DNA of 64,000 nt, from contig NZ_JOJP01000001.1 in the NCBI RefSeq assembly GCF_000710775.1, positions 773,400-837,399 on the forward strand, given 5' to 3'. The notes under the pieces were generated by a model. The model saw only the letters and a list, made by a program, of their open reading frames with translations, made no database searches and was not told the origin of the DNA. The stretch's first letter is position 1. Every line of letters starts with the position of its first letter. The DNA is from Endozoicomonas elysicola (GTDB lineage: Bacteria; Pseudomonadota; Gammaproteobacteria; Pseudomonadales; Endozoicomonadaceae). Below are positions 52,352 through 62,756 of this stretch, in pieces. The translations under genes and the position numbers were made by a program.

Positions 52352-53164
52352 ATGGGTAGTCTGAAAGCAGCAGTCATCCAGCTTTGTTCAGGGCTTGATG
52401 TGTCTGAGAATCTGGCTGAAATTGAGCGCCAATTGAGGGGATGTCAACAAGAAAATATTAACATTGTTGTATTGCCCGAGTGTTTTGCCATGCTGGGACG
52501 TTCTCAGTCATCTCTGGCTTTAAAATCAAGAGAGGTGATGAGCTGGATGGCTTCGACAGCAAAAGCATTCAGGTGCTGGCTTATTGGTGGTGCTTTGCCT
52601 GTCTACGAGCCGAATGATGGGCGTAGTCACGCTTCCTGCCTTGTATATAGCCCTAAGGGTAAGGAAGTCGCCTGTTATAACAAGTTGCACCTTTTTGATG
52701 TAGAAGTATCTGATAGTAAAGGGCTGTACAGAGAGTCCAATGACTTTATTCCAGGCACTAAACCCGAGTTAGTGGATATTGGTGATGCCAAGGTTGGACT
52801 GTCGATTTGTTATGACCTCCGCTTTCCTGAGTTATACCGTGATTTGGTGAATCAGGGAGCAACAATACTAACGGTACCTTCTGCATTTACCAAAGTCACC
52901 GGTGAAGCACACTGGGAGTTATTGCTGCGAGCAAGAGCCATTGAAAATCAGTGTTTTGTATTGGCCGCTAATCAGGCTGGTATCCATCCTGATGGCAGAG
53001 AAACTTATGGACACAGTATGATTATTTCACCCTGGGGGAAGGTTCTTGCCGAAGCTCCTGCAGAAGGTGCTTCGGTCATAATGGCCGAGCTGGATTTAGA
53101 TGAGCTGGCAGAGATCCGTCAGAGAATGCCCTGCCTTAAACACCGGAGAGCGTTACTCGGTTGA
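52352..53164 (+). CDS. Nitrilase-superfamily carbon-nitrogen hydrolase
   Basis: 270 residues. Glu-Lys-Cys triad in [18 protein letters not shown] and [16 protein letters not shown], with [20 protein letters not shown] after it. The sequence is of the NIT1/Nit2 type, whose members remove amide groups from deaminated glutathione or omega-amides; gshB elsewhere in the window makes glutathione. It overlaps ppk by 12 nt at convergent 3' ends and is divergent from the NRDE gene. Confidence 0.93.
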   Translation: MGSLKAAVIQLCSGLDVSENLAEIERQLRGCQQENINIVVLPECFAMLGRSQSSLALKSREVMSWMASTAKAFRCWLIGGALPVYEPNDGRSHASCLVYSPKGKEVACYNKLHLFDVEVSDSKGLYRESNDFIPGTKPELVDIGDAKVGLSICYDLRFPELYRDLVNQGATILTVPSAFTKVTGEAHWELLLRARAIENQCFVLAANQAGIHPDGRETYGHSMIISPWGKVLAEAPAEGASVIMAELDLDELAEIRQRMPCLKHRRALLG

Positions 53165-55342
53165 TGGCTTATTAACGATGACTGCCAGGGTATCCAGTAA
53201 TCGTTCCTGGGCATTTCGTCTACGCTGCCCTCGAACCGGCTTGTTCTTTTCGTAATCACCATCGCTTTGTAGTTGCCAGCTGCGAGTGTTATCGGTCAGA
53301 TAGTACTCCAATTCCTTTTTCACTCGAGCTGCAAGTTTCTGATCTTCAATAGGGAAGCAGGTTTCAATCCGCATATCCAGATTCCGAATCATGGCATCAG
53401 CACTGGAGCAGTACACGAGAGAGTCTTCATCGCCATTTTCGAAATAGTAAATGCGAGTATGCTCTAGAAAGCGTCCAACAATAGAACGAATCCGGATATT
53501 TTCTGAGAGCCCTTCAATGCCTGGTCTCAGGCAGCAAATACCGCGAACAATCAGATCAATTTCAACACCAGCCTGAGACGCTTTGAACAGCGCTTTAATA
53601 ATATGGGACTCAGTGAGTGAGTTAATTTTGATAATGATCCGAGCCGGTTTACCCTCTTTAGCATTGTTGGTTTCCTGATTGATCAAATCAATCAGCCCCT
53701 TCTTTAGCGTAAAGGGAGCATGGAACAACTTGCGAACCCGAACTGCGCGCCCCATTCCCGTCAACTGCTGAAAAATTTTGTGGACGTCATTTGTTAGTAT
53801 CTTGTCACAGGTCAGCAGGCTGTAGTCGGTGTAAAGGCGTGCGTTTCCAGCATGATAATTACCCGTTCCAAGATGCGCATAGCGTTGGATTTGTCGCCCT
53901 TCCCGGCGGACAATCAGCATCATCTTGGCATGGGTCTTGTAACCTACTACACCGTATACAACGACGGCTCCAGCTTCCTGCAGGCGACGGGCCAGTGCCA
54001 GGTTTTCTTCTTCATCAAACCGGGCACGAATTTCGACGACAACGGTAACCTCTTTACCCTGTCGTGCTGCCTCAACCAGGGCATCCACCATTTCTGAGCG
54101 GGCACCGGTTCGATAAAGTGTTTGGCGAATGGCCAGTACATCAGGATCTTTTGCCGCCTGACGAAGCATGTCCACTACCGGAGTAAATGATTCGAATGGG
54201 TGATGAAGAAGAATGTCCTGTTTAGCGACAAGATCGAGAACGTTGTTACTGTGTTTGCGTTTACTGTGCAGGCCTTTTGGGTATCCTGGAGTAAAGGGTG
54301 GAAACACCAGATCCGGTTTGTCATTGGTATCGCAGATGGACATCATGCGAGTCAGGTTTACCGGGCCACTGACCTGATAAACATCTTCATTGTTCAGGCC
54401 AAACTCATTGAGCAGGAAATCAACCAGTGGTTGTGGGCAGTTGTCGGCAACTTCGAGTCGCACTGCTTTACCATAACGACGGGATAGCAATTCCCCTTGC
54501 AGTGCTTTAGCCAGATCTTCTACTTCATCTTCCAGATCCAGGTCACTGTTACGAGTCAGTCGAAACTGATAGCAACCCTTAATGTCCATGCCCGGGAACA
54601 GGTCACTGACATGGCGATGGATGATAGATGACAGAAAGACATAATCATTATCCCGACCATCACAAATATCTTCCGGCAACTTGACGATACGCGGTAAAGA
54701 TCGTGGTGCAGGGATGATGGCCATACCGGTATCACGGCCAAAAGCATCCTTTCCTTCTAAAGAAACAATAAAGCAAAGCAGCTTGTTCGCCAGTCTTGGG
54801 AAAGGGTGTGCCGGATCCAGCCCAATAGGGCTGATGATCGGCATGACTTCATGATAAAAAAAACGCTTGATCCATGCCTGTTGCTTTTCACTCAGTTCAT
54901 TGCGGCGCAGAAAGCGGATACCCTCCTTTCTGAGTGAGGGTAACAGGCTTTCATTCAGTATCTGATACTGAAGTTCAACATATTCTTTGGCTTTCTGACT
55001 GATCTCTTTCAGGACCTGCTGCGGGCCCATGCCGTCCAGACCCACCTGCTCACGAGAGAAGTCGATCTGCTGCATCAGGCCAGCGACACGAATCTCGAAA
55101 TATTCATCCAGGTTGGAGCTGAAGATCAGTAGAAACCGGAAACGCTCCAGCAATGGGTACTCTTCGTTTAATGCCTGCTGTAAAACCCGGAAATTAAACG
55201 CCAGATGACTGAGCTCACGATTAATATAATAGTCAGGATTCTGGTAGTCACTGACCTTTGAGGGCTTGCTGGCAATTGGCTCGGCAAGCTCAGGTGGTTG
55301 GCCCTGGGTGTCCTGAACATCCGATTGTTGGGGATTATCCAT
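53153..55342 (-). CDS. ppk: Polyphosphate kinase 1
   Basis: 729 residues from the ATG at 55342 (AGAGG upstream); the frame opens 69 nt earlier. Makes polyphosphate from ATP at the inner membrane. N domain [19 protein letters not shown]; head domain; C1 domain with the autophosphorylated His in [16 protein letters not shown]2 domain with [20 protein letters not shown] and [15 protein letters not shown]. The pair ppk-hemB matches Pseudomonas (PA5242-PA5243). Confidence 0.97.
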   Translation of the reverse strand: MDNPQQSDVQDTQGQPPELAEPIASKPSKVSDYQNPDYYINRELSHLAFNFRVLQQALNEEYPLLERFRFLLIFSSNLDEYFEIRVAGLMQQIDFSREQVGLDGMGPQQVLKEISQKAKEYVELQYQILNESLLPSLRKEGIRFLRRNELSEKQQAWIKRFFYHEVMPIISPIGLDPAHPFPRLANKLLCFIVSLEGKDAFGRDTGMAIIPAPRSLPRIVKLPEDICDGRDNDYVFLSSIIHRHVSDLFPGMDIKGCYQFRLTRNSDLDLEDEVEDLAKALQGELLSRRYGKAVRLEVADNCPQPLVDFLLNEFGLNNEDVYQVSGPVNLTRMMSICDTNDKPDLVFPPFTPGYPKGLHSKRKHSNNVLDLVAKQDILLHHPFESFTPVVDMLRQAAKDPDVLAIRQTLYRTGARSEMVDALVEAARQGKEVTVVVEIRARFDEEENLALARRLQEAGAVVVYGVVGYKTHAKMMLIVRREGRQIQRYAHLGTGNYHAGNARLYTDYSLLTCDKILTNDVHKIFQQLTGMGRAVRVRKLFHAPFTLKKGLIDLINQETNNAKEGKPARIIIKINSLTESHIIKALFKASQAGVEIDLIVRGICCLRPGIEGLSENIRIRSIVGRFLEHTRIYYFENGDEDSLVYCSSADAMIRNLDMRIETCFPIEDQKLAARVKKELEYYLTDNTRSWQLQSDGDYEKNKPVRGQRRRNAQERLLDTLAVIVNKPSTE

Positions 55343-55534
55343 ATGACCTCTTTCTCGGCGAAATATAGCGACGCAAGCGCTGTGGTGACCGGATTCTGAC
55401 ATTCGAGCCATGGTATTTTCATGACCCGTTAAGCAGGCAACTCTCTGAGTGAAAATGATGAAGGCAGGGAGAATGTCGCTTTATTACTTTAATTCTATCA
55501 GAAATAAGAATAATCATTCTCCCTGAATGAACGT

Positions 55535-56542
<1,008 letters not shown>

Positions 56543-56650
56543 TTATCCTTTTGAGCCGGCGTTGGGGTTGTTAAAAACAACCCCGGTTTCTAATTTGACT
56601 ATATGGGTGGCATTATACGGTAAAGAGCTTACGAATACGCTCGGAATTGG

Positions 56651-56911
56651 GGGCCTGTTGATGTTTCGTTACGAGGCTCAGTGGCTCAGAAAAGCGTCTT
56701 ATGCGCGAAAGAATTGTGCAGCGCATATATTCTATGTCAAGCAAGTCTGACAAAGCAGATGGCCCTTTTCTGAGCCACCCGAAGGGCGTAACAGAGCGCC
56801 CCTATGACTTCGTTGCGGCATTTTGAAAGGCAACCAGCCTTCCGGCAATGCTGCACCTCGTTATAGGAGCGGCCTGCTACGCTGAGCACGCAACGAAACG
56901 TCAACAGGCCC
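56651..56911. repeat. MITE-like palindromic repeat, GGGCCTGTTGA family, full copy
   Basis: 261 bp. Terminal repeats GGGCCTGTTGA (56651-56661) and TCAACAGGCCC (56901-56911), continuing inwards as CGTTACGAGGCTCAG and GCTGAGCACGCAACG. Inner hairpins: TGGCTCAGAAAAG pairs perfectly with CTTTTCTGAGCCA, and an about 30-bp imperfect stem joins the GCGCCCCTATGACTTCG and CTCGTTATAGGAGCGGCC regions. The rest of the 394-nt hemB/flavoprotein gap is short and should hold their promoters outside the element. Confidence 0.85.
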
Positions 56912-56930
56912 CAGGCTACTGGAAGGCATT

Positions 56931-59069
56931 ATGAATAAGAAGAAGTGGCTGTTACTGGCAGCTCTGGTGATAGCAATTGGCGCTTTTTACACGCTGGATG
57001 GGCAGCAATATCTCACCCGGGATTTCTTTCAAGGGCTGTATCGTAATGATCCACTGCTGACAGCCGCTACTTTTTTTACCGTCTACGTTGCTGTGACCGG
57101 CTTATCGCTTCCCGGGGCTGCAGTTTTGACGGTTGTATCAGGAGCCATCTTTGGTTTGGTTCCGGGGCTGTTGATTGCGTCCTTTGCCAGTACACTGGGG
57201 GCTACGCTGGCTTTTCTTTTTTCACGAACGCTCTTGAGAGACTGGGTAGAACAGAAATTCTCCAGTTATCTGGACACCATCAATAGAGGGGTGAAAAAGG
57301 ATGGGGCCTTTTATCTCGCTACGCTAAGGCTGATTCCTGCCGTGCCTTTCTTTGTGATTAATCTGGTGATGGGCCTGACCTCCATGCGGGCCTTGACTTT
57401 CAGCTGGGTGAGTCAGCTGGGCATGTTGCCAGGCACTGCTGTTTACGTGAACGCCGGTGTTCAGCTGGGGCTGGTGGAAGAGCTCTCTCTAAAGGGTATT
57501 TTGACACCCTCATTAATTGCCTCTTTTGTACTGCTGGGGATTTTTCCATGGATTGCCAGAATAGCGATGGAATGGGTCAGGCGGCGCCGTCTTTATACCC
57601 GCTATGACAGACCAAAACAGTTTGATAATAACCTCACCGTTATTGGGGCCGGTTCCGCTGGTTTAGTGAGCAGTTATATTGCGGCTGCAGTAAAAGCCAG
57701 AGTTTCACTGATTGAAAAGCACAAAATGGGTGGAGATTGCCTGAATACCGGTTGTGTTCCCAGTAAAGCACTGATTCGTTCTGCCAAAATGGCCCATTAT
57801 CTGAAGCGGGCAAATGAATTTGGTCTTGATGATGTATCGGGTCAGGTTAACTTCACCACAGTAATGGAAAGGGTTCAGTCAGTCATTCGCAAGATTGAGC
57901 CCCACGACTCTGTTGAACGATACTCCGGTCTGGGTGTTAACTGTATTAGTGGCTCCGCTCAACTGATCAGTCCCTGGGAAGTTGAGGTGGCTGGCAAGAG
58001 AGTTACTTCCAGGAATATTATCATTGCGAGTGGTGGCCGCCCTTATGTTCCGCCTCTGGCTGGTCTTGAGAAAATAGAGTATTACACGGCCGATACTATC
58101 TGGGGTCTGCGAAAGAAGCCGGGCAAGATGCTGGTGATTGGTGGCGGCCCAATTGGTTGTGAGCTGGCTCAGGCATTTACCAGGTTGGGTATTCAGGTTA
58201 TTCAGGTCGATCATGGGACCCGTCTACTGCATCGTGAAGATGAAGATGTCTCTAAGCTGGTGATGGATCAGTTTATCAGTGATGGTGTCGATCTCCGGCT
58301 GCAGCACGAGGCACGATCTTTTCAGAAAGTGCAGGACTCTAATAGCGGAAATGAGCGGCAGTTTCTTGAAGCAGGTTTTAAAGGCCAGAAAGTGGAGATT
58401 GATTTTGATGTCGTTCTCTTTGCCACTGGCAGAGAAGCTAATACATCGAATCTTGGACTTGAAGCACTGGGTATTGAATTGACCAAGCGGGGAACTATTG
58501 AGGTTAACGACTATATGCAGACCCGCTACCCCAATATCTATGCCTGTGGTGATGTGGCGGGACCTTACCAGTTTACCCACACTGCGGCCCATCAGGCTTG
58601 GTTCTGTGCTGTTAATGCATTGTTTGGTCGTTTCAAGAAGTTCAAGGTGGATTACTCAGTAATTCCCTGGTGTACATTTACCGATCCGGAAGTGGCTAGA
58701 GTTGGCCTGAATGAGCAGGAAGCTCGAGAGCAGGGCATTGCTTACGAAGTCACTAAATATGGTATTGATGATTTGGATCGGGCTATAGCTGATGAAGAAG
58801 CACGAGGTTTTGTAAAAGTACTGACTGTGCCCGGGAAGGATAAAATTCTGGGCGTAACCATCGTGGGTTACCATGCAGGGGAGTTGATTGCAGAGTATAT
58901 CAGTGCCATGAAGCATGGTCTGGGGCTGAACAAAATCCTGGGGACCATCCATATTTATCCAACATTGAGCGAGGCCAACAAGTATGCTGCTGGAGAGTGG
59001 AAGAAGGCTCATGCACCTCAAGGGCTATTATCGCTTGTTGAAAAATATCACGCATGGATGCGGCATTGA
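56931..59069 (+). CDS. VTT/TVP38-domain membrane protein fused to a mercuric reductase-like flavoprotein
   Basis: 712 residues. The N-terminal about 220 residues form a TVP38/TMEM64 (SNARE-associated, DedA-like) membrane domain (FFTVYVAVTGLSLPGAAVLTVVSGAIFGLVPGLL, RLIPAVPFFVINLVMGLTSM). The C-terminal about 470 are a pyridine nucleotide-disulfide oxidoreductase: FAD motif VIGAGSAGLVSSYIAA, redox Cys pair GGDCLNTGCVPSK, NAD motif VIGGGPIGCELAQAF, IYACGDVAGPYQFTHTA and the dimer domain with HIYPTLSEA. Fusions of this kind are known but uncharacterised; it may handle a quinone or disulfide near the membrane. It starts 19 nt after the MITE-like repeat. Confidence 0.93.
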   Translation: MNKKKWLLLAALVIAIGAFYTLDGQQYLTRDFFQGLYRNDPLLTAATFFTVYVAVTGLSLPGAAVLTVVSGAIFGLVPGLLIASFASTLGATLAFLFSRTLLRDWVEQKFSSYLDTINRGVKKDGAFYLATLRLIPAVPFFVINLVMGLTSMRALTFSWVSQLGMLPGTAVYVNAGVQLGLVEELSLKGILTPSLIASFVLLGIFPWIARIAMEWVRRRRLYTRYDRPKQFDNNLTVIGAGSAGLVSSYIAAAVKARVSLIEKHKMGGDCLNTGCVPSKALIRSAKMAHYLKRANEFGLDDVSGQVNFTTVMERVQSVIRKIEPHDSVERYSGLGVNCISGSAQLISPWEVEVAGKRVTSRNIIIASGGRPYVPPLAGLEKIEYYTADTIWGLRKKPGKMLVIGGGPIGCELAQAFTRLGIQVIQVDHGTRLLHREDEDVSKLVMDQFISDGVDLRLQHEARSFQKVQDSNSGNERQFLEAGFKGQKVEIDFDVVLFATGREANTSNLGLEALGIELTKRGTIEVNDYMQTRYPNIYACGDVAGPYQFTHTAAHQAWFCAVNALFGRFKKFKVDYSVIPWCTFTDPEVARVGLNEQEAREQGIAYEVTKYGIDDLDRAIADEEARGFVKVLTVPGKDKILGVTIVGYHAGELIAEYISAMKHGLGLNKILGTIHIYPTLSEANKYAAGEWKKAHAPQGLLSLVEKYHAWMRH

Positions 59070-59107
59070 CTATTCTTAAAGAGTCATAGTAAACATACGG
59101 ATGTTGA

Positions 59108-59812
59108 ATGAGCGACCCAGACCCTTCTGGTGGTAGCCGAATAAAAATCAGTCCACAGCTAGAAACGGCTACCGTCAGCGAAGACAAAAAACTCTTTAAA
59201 GAATTGAGAAAAATCCTTAAAAATCGAAGTGTTATACTGGCTGAGGCTTCTTCTCACGAAAGCCTGAAAATCAACAGCAAAAGCCTGCGAACGAGAATTA
59301 AAAATTTCCTGCCAGTCTCCGTCTACAAGATGGTTGCACGTCTTAAACCCATTCATAAGCAGAAAAAAATTGGAACGATGATTGCGCTGGTTCAACAGAA
59401 GAATCAGGCTGCATGGCAGCGCCTGGGAGAAAGTAAAGCAGAAGGGGCAAATGATCAGGAGTTGCGAAAGCTGCAGCTGGATTGCGAGCAGTCACAACTC
59501 TGGCTGGATCTTCTGGAGGGCCGGGGACAGTCAAAGGTTACAGCCGACCGCGCACGGGTTGTTGATTGCCTGAAAGACTGTGTTGCTGCAGAAGCTACTA
59601 GAGACTTCATGCAAGCTGATGAGGCTTATGTTGCGGCCATTCACGATCTGAAGTTATCGATTATTCATGAAAATGAGCTGAAAATTGAGCTTCAGGCTCC
59701 TAAAGCTTCATCTCCTCTGGCAGGGGAGCTGAAGCAATTTGAGAAGATGCTGGTGGATGAAGCATCGGCTCTGGAAGCATATCGCCTTTATGGTCAAAAT
59801 CATCAGTTATGA
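59108..59812 (+). CDS. Hypothetical helical protein
   Basis: 234 residues, mostly alpha-helical and charged; a basic region (about 60-95, RTRIKNFLPVSVYKMVARLKPIHKQKK) is followed by coiled-coil-like stretches (ELRKLQLDCEQSQLWLDLLEG, AADEAYVAAIHDLKLSII-like helices). No signal peptide or membrane segment. I do not recognise the family. It starts 38 nt after the fusion flavoprotein on the same strand and overlaps the convergent AGMO-like gene by 6 nt. Confidence 0.75.
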   Translation: MSDPDPSGGSRIKISPQLETATVSEDKKLFKELRKILKNRSVILAEASSHESLKINSKSLRTRIKNFLPVSVYKMVARLKPIHKQKKIGTMIALVQQKNQAAWQRLGESKAEGANDQELRKLQLDCEQSQLWLDLLEGRGQSKVTADRARVVDCLKDCVAAEATRDFMQADEAYVAAIHDLKLSIIHENELKIELQAPKASSPLAGELKQFEKMLVDEASALEAYRLYGQNHQL

Positions 59813-61060
59813 GCCTGCTGCTCTGGCTGAATTGCCTTCTCGATAGCTAACAGGTTTGGCGATACCGCTGGTCTGAAGTACAAGTAGTGACACGGTTCCG
59901 CTGGTAATAATAAACTGCCAGGTCCAGCCTGGTATCAGGTCAATCCATATTCCATTGGATACAAAGATGGTTGCTCCGGAAAGCACAAAGCGGATAGCTT
60001 CAACGATGATTAATCCTGTGTGCTTTTCCAGCAACCAGCCAATGCATATCAGGTTCAACGCAAGAACTATCGTCCATAGTGTATTGAAGCCATAGGGCGT
60101 GTTGTGGCTGATGGCCATAAATACCGTTGTTGCTAATACAAGAATGGCAAAGTGAATCAGCGAGTAGACTTTCAGGCCCTTACTGGCTTCAGGGTTATAG
60201 TTTTCATAAATGTGAATATCCGGCATTTTCATTGGGGTTGCGACATCAGCAGGCCGGTAGCCTGTGCGTCTGAACCAGAGTGTAAGCTTGGCTTTCCAAC
60301 TTTTTGTTTTAATGGCATCCCTGAACATCTCTGTATATAGATGAAGGTTTGCCCAGACAGGATTCCAGCTTCGCAGAGGCTTTAAGGTGCCATAGCGAAT
60401 GGCTTCATAGCTTTCATCTTCTTCAATAAATGTGCCGAACAGGCGGTCCCAGATAATCAATACCCCTCCGTAATTTTTATCCAGATACTTCCTGTTTTTT
60501 GCATGGTGCACGCGATGGTTCGAGGGTGTGACGAAAAGCAGCTCAAGCCATCCCAGCTTGGGTATATGGCGGGTATGCACCCAGTATTGGTAGAGCAGAT
60601 TAAACAGGCTTACTGTCAGAAAGATATGAGGCGGGATGCCAAAAATAGCCATGGGTAGATAGAAAACCCATGAAAAGAGAAAGCCTGTACTGGTCTGGCG
60701 CAGAGCCGTTGTCAGATTATATTCTTCACTCTGGTGGTGTACAGAATGGGCGGCCCAGAGAAGATTGATCTCATGCCCTTTCCGGTGATTCCAGTAATAA
60801 AAGAAATCCTGCAGCAGAAAGCCCAGAGTCCATACCCAAAGGGTATCACCATCAAATGAAAAAAGTGCGGCGTGATTATAAATCAGTGTATAGATGCCAA
60901 GCTTGAAAATGACACCGGTCGTGACATTAAGCATGCCTGTGCTCAGGCTGTTAATGGCATCGTTAACTCGATAGTAATCTTTCTTACGGATGATAGTAGT
61001 GATGACTTCGATCAAGATCATCAGGAAGAAGATAGGTATGGCGTAAACGATTGGGTTCAT
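59807..61060 (-). CDS. Sterol desaturase/fatty acid hydroxylase superfamily, alkylglycerol monooxygenase-like
   Basis: 417 residues with about eight membrane helices. Di-iron His motifs: FFYYWNHRKGHE, WAAHSVHHQSEEYNLTTALRQ and SNHRVHHAKNRKYLDKNYGGVLIIWDRLFGTF. The HSVHHQSEEYNLTTALRQT segment is especially close to animal alkylglycerol monooxygenase (AGMO/TMEM195), which cleaves ether lipids, rather than to sterol desaturases. The C-terminal third is an extra hydrophobic region, also seen in AGMO. Substrate not proven. Confidence 0.9.
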   Translation of the reverse strand: MNPIVYAIPIFFLMILIEVITTIIRKKDYYRVNDAINSLSTGMLNVTTGVIFKLGIYTLIYNHAALFSFDGDTLWVWTLGFLLQDFFYYWNHRKGHEINLLWAAHSVHHQSEEYNLTTALRQTSTGFLFSWVFYLPMAIFGIPPHIFLTVSLFNLLYQYWVHTRHIPKLGWLELLFVTPSNHRVHHAKNRKYLDKNYGGVLIIWDRLFGTFIEEDESYEAIRYGTLKPLRSWNPVWANLHLYTEMFRDAIKTKSWKAKLTLWFRRTGYRPADVATPMKMPDIHIYENYNPEASKGLKVYSLIHFAILVLATTVFMAISHNTPYGFNTLWTIVLALNLICIGWLLEKHTGLIIVEAIRFVLSGATIFVSNGIWIDLIPGWTWQFIITSGTVSLLVLQTSGIAKPVSYREGNSARAAGS

Positions 61061-61193
61061 AGCTTGGCAGCCTGATTATTATTTTTATCAGCCTCTTTTT
61101 AACATGGGCTATAGGAAAAAAACATTTGAACATTGAATAGTTTGTCTTGTCCTATCTCGTGGAGTCATATTATTAACCGGATAGTTTGTTGTT

Positions 61194-62756
61194 ATGGATG
61201 GATCAAATTTAGAAACAGTCGGTAGCAGTGTGGTATCTGAATATTCTCAGGCATCAAGTTCTGGTACAGCGAGTCGTAGTAAAGGGCAGGGTAAGCCTGG
61301 GGATGATGTATCAGTTATAACTGGTCGTGGAAGAGTCGCCAGTGAACCTGGTCAGGACGCTGTTACTCCACACTCGCTTAGAAGGCAAAGAACTACATCA
61401 GAGACGGGAACTGCTCCCACTGATACAGCTGACAAGAAGAAAATTAATCAGAGAAAGCTTGCTCTCTTATCTCGTACATTTAGTTTCGATTTTCAGGCTT
61501 TAAAGCAGACTATAAGTCCATTGGATAAGCGTATAGGCGTTCTCGATAGTTTGCTTAATAATGGAAGTTTAGAGGATATAGATTATCTAAGAAGGATTGT
61601 TAAAGATCCAAAGAAACTGGATTATTTACTCCAGCATGCTAGATGTCTGGAATTAGCACATAACAAAGTGAGAAAGGCTGCTACAGAGGAATTTAGAAGT
61701 TCTGGTATATCAGATGTTAAGAGCACATCCATTGGTGACAGTGAAGCAGGGGAGGTACAAAAAACCAGAAGTGTTGCTATTGAGTCACCTAATCATCATC
61801 ACCGGATTTATGAAATTAAAAGTGATCAGGTAAACCTGTTTGTGGGTGGGCTTGTACATCCAGCAACTTATTCTGCTAGAAATAAGCCGGTGAATCTCGA
61901 AACCAGTACTTCAGCTGGGTGTCTTGTTGATACAGTGGAAACAGTCAGTGTGGATGATAGCAATCCCCCTATTATAAAAGACGGTGTCATGACCACTGGA
62001 GGTCTGTCAGGAGATTTAGCTTGTGATTACTGGCGGGTTGTTCTTGAGCGAAAAATAGACAGAGTTATTGCTCTTCAGGATTTTGGTATACATCTGTCCT
62101 ATATGCCCAGTTTCTTAAGTTCAGTAGGGCCTTGGCTGATTTGGAAGATTAAGGACAGATTTAAGATTGAAATCATTAGAGTTGAGCAACAAAAGGATTT
62201 GATAGATTGCTATGTCAACAGTAAAAAGAATGGAAATCCTAATATTACTGCACAAGATGTAGTTTTAAAAATTACGGACTGCCTTGAGAAAAATGAGCCG
62301 AGAGAAGTGACTGTATCTCAGTATTTTTTTTGGAGTGATGCCTTTGTTTTGGAAAAAGAGCTGTCCAGAGCTTTGGTAGATAAAGTCCCAGAAAAAGGCT
62401 GTCTAATACATTGTCAGGCAGGACAAAATCGCAGTCCAGCCTTGGTTGCGATGAAAATACTTAAAGAAAGCCATGCGTGTGGGCGGCTTTCAAAAGAGAA
62501 CTATATCGAAGCTGTTGTTGATGTTCTTAATCTTGTCCAAATACAACGGGATGCTGTTGAAAAACCGGATCAAAATGCTCGAAAGAGCATTATCCTCTAT
62601 GTTGAAGATATCCTTGGTATGAAGGATGTAGATGATCAGTCAGCCCGCCTTCAGCAACCTGATATTCAGACAGCTCCCGTAACTACGTTAAGGCCTGAGT
62701 TCGCTCTATTAGAAATGCTGTCAGCAGATGGTGAGGAACCGTTTTTTAGCATCTAA
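61194..62756 (+). CDS. Effector-like protein with a CX5R tyrosine/dual-specificity phosphatase domain
   Basis: 520 residues. The first 90 are Ser/Thr/Gly-rich and probably disordered, followed by a helical region (about 90-165) and a phosphatase-like domain (about 210-470). The P-loop is HCQAGQNRSPA with nucleophile Cys407 and Arg413; WSD (380-382) before it fits the general-acid WPD loop, as in dual-specificity phosphatases. Ends with an Asp/Gln-rich tail. It is AT-rich, has no signal peptide and overlaps the nagC-like gene by 4 nt at convergent ends. Target, secretion and activity are unknown. Confidence 0.8.
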   Translation: MDGSNLETVGSSVVSEYSQASSSGTASRSKGQGKPGDDVSVITGRGRVASEPGQDAVTPHSLRRQRTTSETGTAPTDTADKKKINQRKLALLSRTFSFDFQALKQTISPLDKRIGVLDSLLNNGSLEDIDYLRRIVKDPKKLDYLLQHARCLELAHNKVRKAATEEFRSSGISDVKSTSIGDSEAGEVQKTRSVAIESPNHHHRIYEIKSDQVNLFVGGLVHPATYSARNKPVNLETSTSAGCLVDTVETVSVDDSNPPIIKDGVMTTGGLSGDLACDYWRVVLERKIDRVIALQDFGIHLSYMPSFLSSVGPWLIWKIKDRFKIEIIRVEQQKDLIDCYVNSKKNGNPNITAQDVVLKITDCLEKNEPREVTVSQYFFWSDAFVLEKELSRALVDKVPEKGCLIHCQAGQNRSPALVAMKILKESHACGRLSKENYIEAVVDVLNLVQIQRDAVEKPDQNARKSIILYVEDILGMKDVDDQSARLQQPDIQTAPVTTLRPEFALLEMLSADGEEPFFSI

